This document shows, in pieces, positions 60,815 through 64,000 of a stretch of 64,000 nucleotides of DNA. Under the pieces are notes generated by a model. The model worked only from the letters and a program-made list of their open reading frames with translations, was not told the origin of the DNA and searched no databases. The DNA comes from Agrocybe praecox (Eukaryota > Basidiomycota > Agaricomycetes > Agaricales > Agrocybaceae): the NCBI GenBank assembly GCA_964017145.1, contig OZ024840.1, positions 930,001 through 994,000 of the forward strand. The letters are read 5' to 3'. The first letter of the stretch is position 1; each line of letters starts with the position of its first letter. Position numbers and translations under genes: made by a program.

Positions 60815-63766
60815 ATGTCTTCTGCGCCAATCCCTCTTATTCAATTCTCGGCCACAGAACAGCCTGCGAACAGTTCACTTCCAGTCATGCAATCAATGTT
60901 CTCCGTCGGAGAAACAGACTCTGAGCGTGAAGAGAGCCTCAACAGTAGAAAACGACCGAGACGGACAGCAAACGCATGTGTGAGATGCAAGGCCAGGAAA
61001 CAAAGATGTGACTCGCAGGAATTTGACCATGGTCCCTGTCGGTCCTGTCAGAAGGCTAACGTCCGTAAGTGTACTTTTCGTTTCATTGACACTCTCCCCA
61101 AATTTATAGTCACGATGGTGTATAGCATGTATACTTGCTGAAAAGATCAAGAAGTCGGCTTATCCGGATGATTGTAAGCCATATAATGTCCTTTTCCAAT
61201 GTCTACGTCCTGAAACTTGATATCCTTAGACGTTCGCAGTCTTGAGACACGCGTCGCCGACCTGGAAAGCCATTTACGATTATTGCAACCCTCGGGGGGG
61301 TTTGGGAACGATCACTGGGATCAGTCGAGCCCGAGCATTAGTACAGGAGTAATTACAAACATCGATTCTTCTTGTTCTTCGCCTGGCCTTTACACGAAAG
61401 GTTGTGAGTCTACGACAGATGATGACACGGAAGAAGAAGGACAAGTCGCCCGAGGAATTGCCTTGTTGTCACTGAATAGCGCAGCTGAGCCTCATTACAT
61501 CGGTGCAAGCAGTGGCTGGTCTTGGGCAAAGACTATTCTGGGGTAAGAGCTTTGCGGTATTTCTGTTTCGTTGAACTGATCATCTAAATGGTGCAACCAG
61601 GACTTTGGGACCTGGCCGATCTACCTCGTCCAAAGGCAGCTCTTACCGATTTCATGATTTGCCTGATTTCAAACATAAACGCAAGTTATCTCCTGCGGCT
61701 GACTTACCTCGCATACCTTCACCCGCTGTAGCTGAAGTCCTAATTCGTGCCGTATACGAGCATATTCAAGCACGTTATCCTTTCCAGTGCTGGAGAACCT
61801 TTAATTCGTGGCATGCAGAAAGAGACAAATATATAGTTGAAGAGCCTCGAGGGAGGGAAGAGGAAACCGCCGCTTTCTTCATCTGGTCTGTACCTGTTCT
61901 CCTCATGGTTACTTCTCGAGGAATAACGGATCATTGTATGCTTTTACAGGCTCATGTATGCCACTGGCGCACGATTGCTGGAGACCACACATTTACCTGG
62001 TCTCCACCCTCCTGAAATATACTACACCAAAGCGATGGAGAATCTCCATACCATCGTCACTCTCCACAACTTGGCGAATATCCAAGGTTAGTAACTCATT
62101 CTGAGCTTTTCCTTGATCGAAAAAATAACGCCCCTTCCCCTGAAAGCGTTCCTTTTGTTGGCTGTTTACTCTCTGCGGTGTACAGAAGGGCCAAGCGTTT
62201 GGCATTTGGTCGGGCTGGCGTTAAGATTGTAATGTTGTTCTCTGTTTCAAAAGTTCGCCCTTTTTTTAAACGTATCACTTAGGTCTGTTGAGCTTGGGCT
62301 GCATCGAAAAGCAAGCCGTCAAGCACGGTTAAGAGACCCATATACAGTCGAGCTTCGTCGCCGAATATTTTGGAGTGTTTATGGTTTGGATAGATTCCTT
62401 GCCCTTACGATGGGAAGGCCTCTTGGTATTCAAGATGCCGACATTGACGTTGAGGTGTGTAACATTCAGATCTCACCATTTCTGAGGCTTACTACATACA
62501 ATTTCAGCCACCCATGGACATTAACTTTTCCGACAATGACGATATCGCACTGCGATCTCTTTCAGAAAAGGATTTTGTTCCTCCATCTTCACCGTGTGAG
62601 CCACCAGCAGCACACAAATCCATCACCAGTATGACTTCTGCCCTCCACATCATCAAATGCCGGCAGATTGAGAGCGAAATCCAGCGTCTCATCTATCGTG
62701 TTGACCGGGCTGGCAATAGTTCTGAAATCACGCAAGAGGCCAGCAGGCTATTAGCTCGATTAGACAGGTGAGTTTGACTACAGATGTACATTTCTCATGT
62801 TGAGCGTATTATTCATCCTAATTTGTAGGTGGAGATCAGGCATTCCTCAGAAACCCGTAGGCCCAGAATCCCCGCCTTGTTGTAGTCCCGAATGGTTTTC
62901 GTGGAGATATTTTGAAGCCACGTTGTTCTTACTACGGCCTCTTACCGTCAATGCCCAACCATCTGATCCACTACTTTCTCGATGCGCGCATGCCGCAGCA
63001 GGCGCAGTGGAGGTACTTTCTTCATAATTGTCTACTCTTTGATAATGTAATAATTTTCTTCTTCCCCAGGCACAAAGGAAACTTCATCAAATCCCTCCAG
63101 TCAGCTTGAGTCTATCGGCCCTCCATTCCGTATTCCTTTCCGGCTTGACGTTGCTACACTGCATGCATCTAAACCATCGCATCGTGGCACCTACTCTGGG
63201 AAATAGAGCTATCAGAGCATGCTCCAATACACTCTTCTTGTACGCCCAACATTTTGTTGCTGCAGAGCCCTTCGGGGATGCGTTCGAGGACTTGGCCAAT
63301 GCATGTCTTGATGATTCAGATATGAACGCAATGGGGACGTCGATGCCAACTATCCCCGAAGCGAAGCCAGAAACGACTGTCGATGAAGGCTCCTCCAGCC
63401 CAGTCTGGGGAAGCCAGTTAGATGATATGTCGAAACTGATGACGGAAGGTCAAAGGGACAGCTTTTACGTGAGCGATTCTTTCCAAGCGAGAACTTCCAT
63501 TTACTGATTTGACATATTTGTACCAGGCTTTGGTTTCTTCCCTCGGGTTTTCTACGCCATCCACCGATACCCCGATGGATTTGAGCGTTGCACCCTCTCT
63601 GGCCGTGCATACGCAGCAGTTTTTGGCTACGAGCGCGCAGCCAATCCGGACGGCTATTACACCTGCTCTGCGTTCCACTTCGGGCAATTTAGGCTGGTCT
63701 GCCTCAGTAACGTCCTCTACGTCACCTTCATCGAAGAGATCATATCAGGAAGGTGCATATTGGTGA
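60815..63766 (+). CDS. Zn2Cys6 transcription factor with fungal-specific TF domain (second)
   Basis: This is a nuclear regulator. The start MSSAPIPLIQFSATEQ leads to a basic stretch (SRKRPRRTANA) and the zinc cluster CVRCKARKQRC, then DSQEFDHGPC, RSC and QKANVRKC. A coil follows (VRSLETRVADLESHLRLL). An acidic Thr-rich part (STTDDDTEEEG) has a counterpart in the regulator at 6739. The TF domain includes IRAVYEHIQARYPF, LMYATGARLLE, EIYYTKAMENLHTIVTLHNL, PSVWHLVGLALRL, VELGLHRKASRQARLRD, RRRIFWSVYGLDRFLALTMG and RPLGIQDADIDVE. The C-terminus is Ser/Thr/Pro-rich and ends SYQEGAYW. About nine short introns. It lies beside the hAT element and near two carriers; control of those carriers is speculation. 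Confidence 0.86.
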
Positions 63767-64000
63767 ACAACACTGATTCACTGATTTGTTGTGTGTGTGC
63801 CAGTCTCATGCCTTGTATTTTTATCGTTGACAATAGATGTATTATTACCATTGCCTATCTATTGTGTATAATAATTGTACTTACTACAGTTGGCTCCCTC
63901 TTAGCTCATACCCCAGAAAACCCGCAGACAACCCCTCAAAAACAGCTACTTGCTCGGCGATAGGAACCGAATGCTATTAATAGCAATCGATTGTCTGACT

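Noticed and set aside
50477..63766. Secondary-metabolite or catabolic gene cluster
   Set aside because: Two carriers and one regulator are close, but no biosynthetic or catabolic enzyme accompanies them; the hAT element occupies the space between.

Overview
The window looks like nuclear DNA of a mushroom-forming basidiomycete (Agaricomycetes). Genes are split by many short introns of about 45-75 bp with GT..AG borders. The protein set is fungal: two Zn2Cys6 regulators with the fungal transcription factor domain, DHA1, DHA2 and ACS-type MFS carriers, a monofunctional ADE8 and a HAL-type kinase. The species cannot be named from sequence alone. Exon borders were traced by eye, using reading phase and family motifs.

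Layout. 0-12.5 kb is dense housekeeping sequence: a degenerate kinase cut by the window edge, ADE8, EFM5 divergent from it, a small foldback MITE, a MYST acetyltransferase divergent from a Zn2Cys6 regulator, a Mediator-9-like gene and RPL19. 12.5-24.7 kb is sparse: copy A of a dispersed spliced-looking repeat, a DHA1 (QDR-like) carrier, a weak small Cys-rich candidate, two tandem four-helix membrane proteins and a nearly 4 kb gene-free stretch. 24.7-39.8 kb is dense again: HAL-type kinase, an unknown 173-residue protein, VPS4, a MYND protein divergent from CAND1, and a secreted basic low-complexity protein. 39.8-45.4 kb is gene-poor and carries repeat copies B and C. 45.4-49 kb holds proline dehydrogenase (PUT1) and BCP1. 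50.4-55.4 kb holds two convergent MFS carriers (ACS and DHA2). 55.6-60 kb is a complete hAT transposon with terminal inverted repeats, an 8-bp target duplication, an open 970-residue transposase split by nine introns, and a nested PIF/Harbinger-like MITE. 60.8-63.8 kb is a second Zn2Cys6 regulator.

The genes do not form one pathway. They cover purine synthesis (ADE8), translation and its factors (EFM5, RPL19, BCP1), chromatin and transcription (MYST, Med9-like), endosomal sorting (VPS4), cullin-ligase recycling (CAND1), proline catabolism (PUT1) and transport. The most unusual items are the three-copy repeat family, which has a TATA box, splice-like borders and a core about 97% identical between copies A and B but no conserved long reading frame, and the apparently intact hAT element with a MITE in its 5' leader.
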